Shown here: positions 63,841 through 64,000 of the stretch, one piece after another
Position numbering within the stretch: position 1 is the first letter of the stretch
Layout of the letters: each line of letters opens with the position of its first letter
Assembly (NCBI GenBank): GCA_026018925.1
Contig: JAKSZU010000004.1
Coordinates: forward strand, 13,718,964-13,782,963
Reading direction: 5' to 3'
Source of the DNA: Tupaia tana
Lineage: Eukaryota > Chordata > Mammalia > Scandentia > Tupaiidae
DNA length: 64,000 nucleotides
Notes under the pieces: model-generated
Databases searched by the model: none
What the model was told of the DNA's origin: nothing
The model's input: the letters and a program-made list of their open reading frames with translations, nothing else
Translations under genes and position numbers: made by a program

Positions 63841-64000
63841 GAAAATAATTATTTTAAATAAATAAAATGAAGCCCTTGAAATGTACAAAACAAAACACAG
63901 CACTTCCACGTTAACAAGTCTCACAGGCTTCTAAGCTCTCCAAATGAACAGCAAACTGTCGCCTGCGCTCCACGCAGCCCCGAGGCGGCACCCTGTCCAC

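Overview
This is a stretch of nuclear DNA from a placental mammal. It holds the 5' part of SMPDL3B on the minus strand, the complete RPA2 gene on the plus strand, and the 3' part of THEMIS2 on the minus strand. As recalled, this is the gene order and orientation of human 1p35 (THEMIS2 - RPA2 - SMPDL3B) seen in mirror image. All gene calls rest on translated exons with matching splice phases. The species cannot be named from the sequence alone. The dominant SINEs are not primate Alu, rodent B1/B2, carnivore CAN, horse ERE, rabbit C, vespertilionid Ves or afrotherian AfroSINE. One family has a T+ type tail (AATAAA followed by TCTTT), which is compatible with a laurasiatherian such as a horseshoe-bat-like lineage; that is only a guess.

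Layout. 1-5438 is SMPDL3B intron 2, with a mariner fossil, an L1 ORF1 fragment and many SINEs. Exon 2 lies at 5439-5652, intron 1 at 5653-11213, and exon 1 (signal peptide) at 11214-11271 inside a CpG island. 11272-27700 is intergenic and repeat-rich: a long minus-strand L1 (14285-20395) carrying nested SINE and LTR insertions, a solo gammaretrovirus-like LTR, and an RPL21 processed pseudogene. The RPA2 CpG-island promoter and nine coding exons run from about 27700 to 51945, with an RPL6 processed pseudogene in intron 2. 51946-56200 is the tail-to-tail intergenic region. THEMIS2 exons 6, 5, 4 and 3 (numbered as in human) lie at 56708-61513, and its first two exons lie beyond the right edge.

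RPA2 encodes a 270-residue RPA32 subunit of the single-stranded-DNA-binding RPA trimer. THEMIS2 is a leukocyte signalling adaptor and SMPDL3B a membrane-anchored phosphodiesterase; the three share a neighbourhood rather than a pathway.

Repeat naming used below. SINE-A is about 265 bp: a tRNA-like head, a CpG-rich body with a C-run/G-run hairpin, a TCTC-rich stretch, a conserved CCTATAGC box and poly(A). SINE-B is about 150-190 bp: the same kind of head, then CTTGCTTTCTCACTTT, a TC-rich stretch, GGTCAAATTAAAATAAA and an A/T tail. SINE-C denotes older relatives starting GGGCCAGCCCTGTAGC. Together they cover very roughly a third of the window. No undescribed gene system was found. The most notable observations are an RPA32 phospho-region lacking the human Thr21 site, a THEMIS2 with a degraded GRB2-type motif and an open C-terminal extension, tandem monomers in the L1 5' UTR, and several datable nested insertions.
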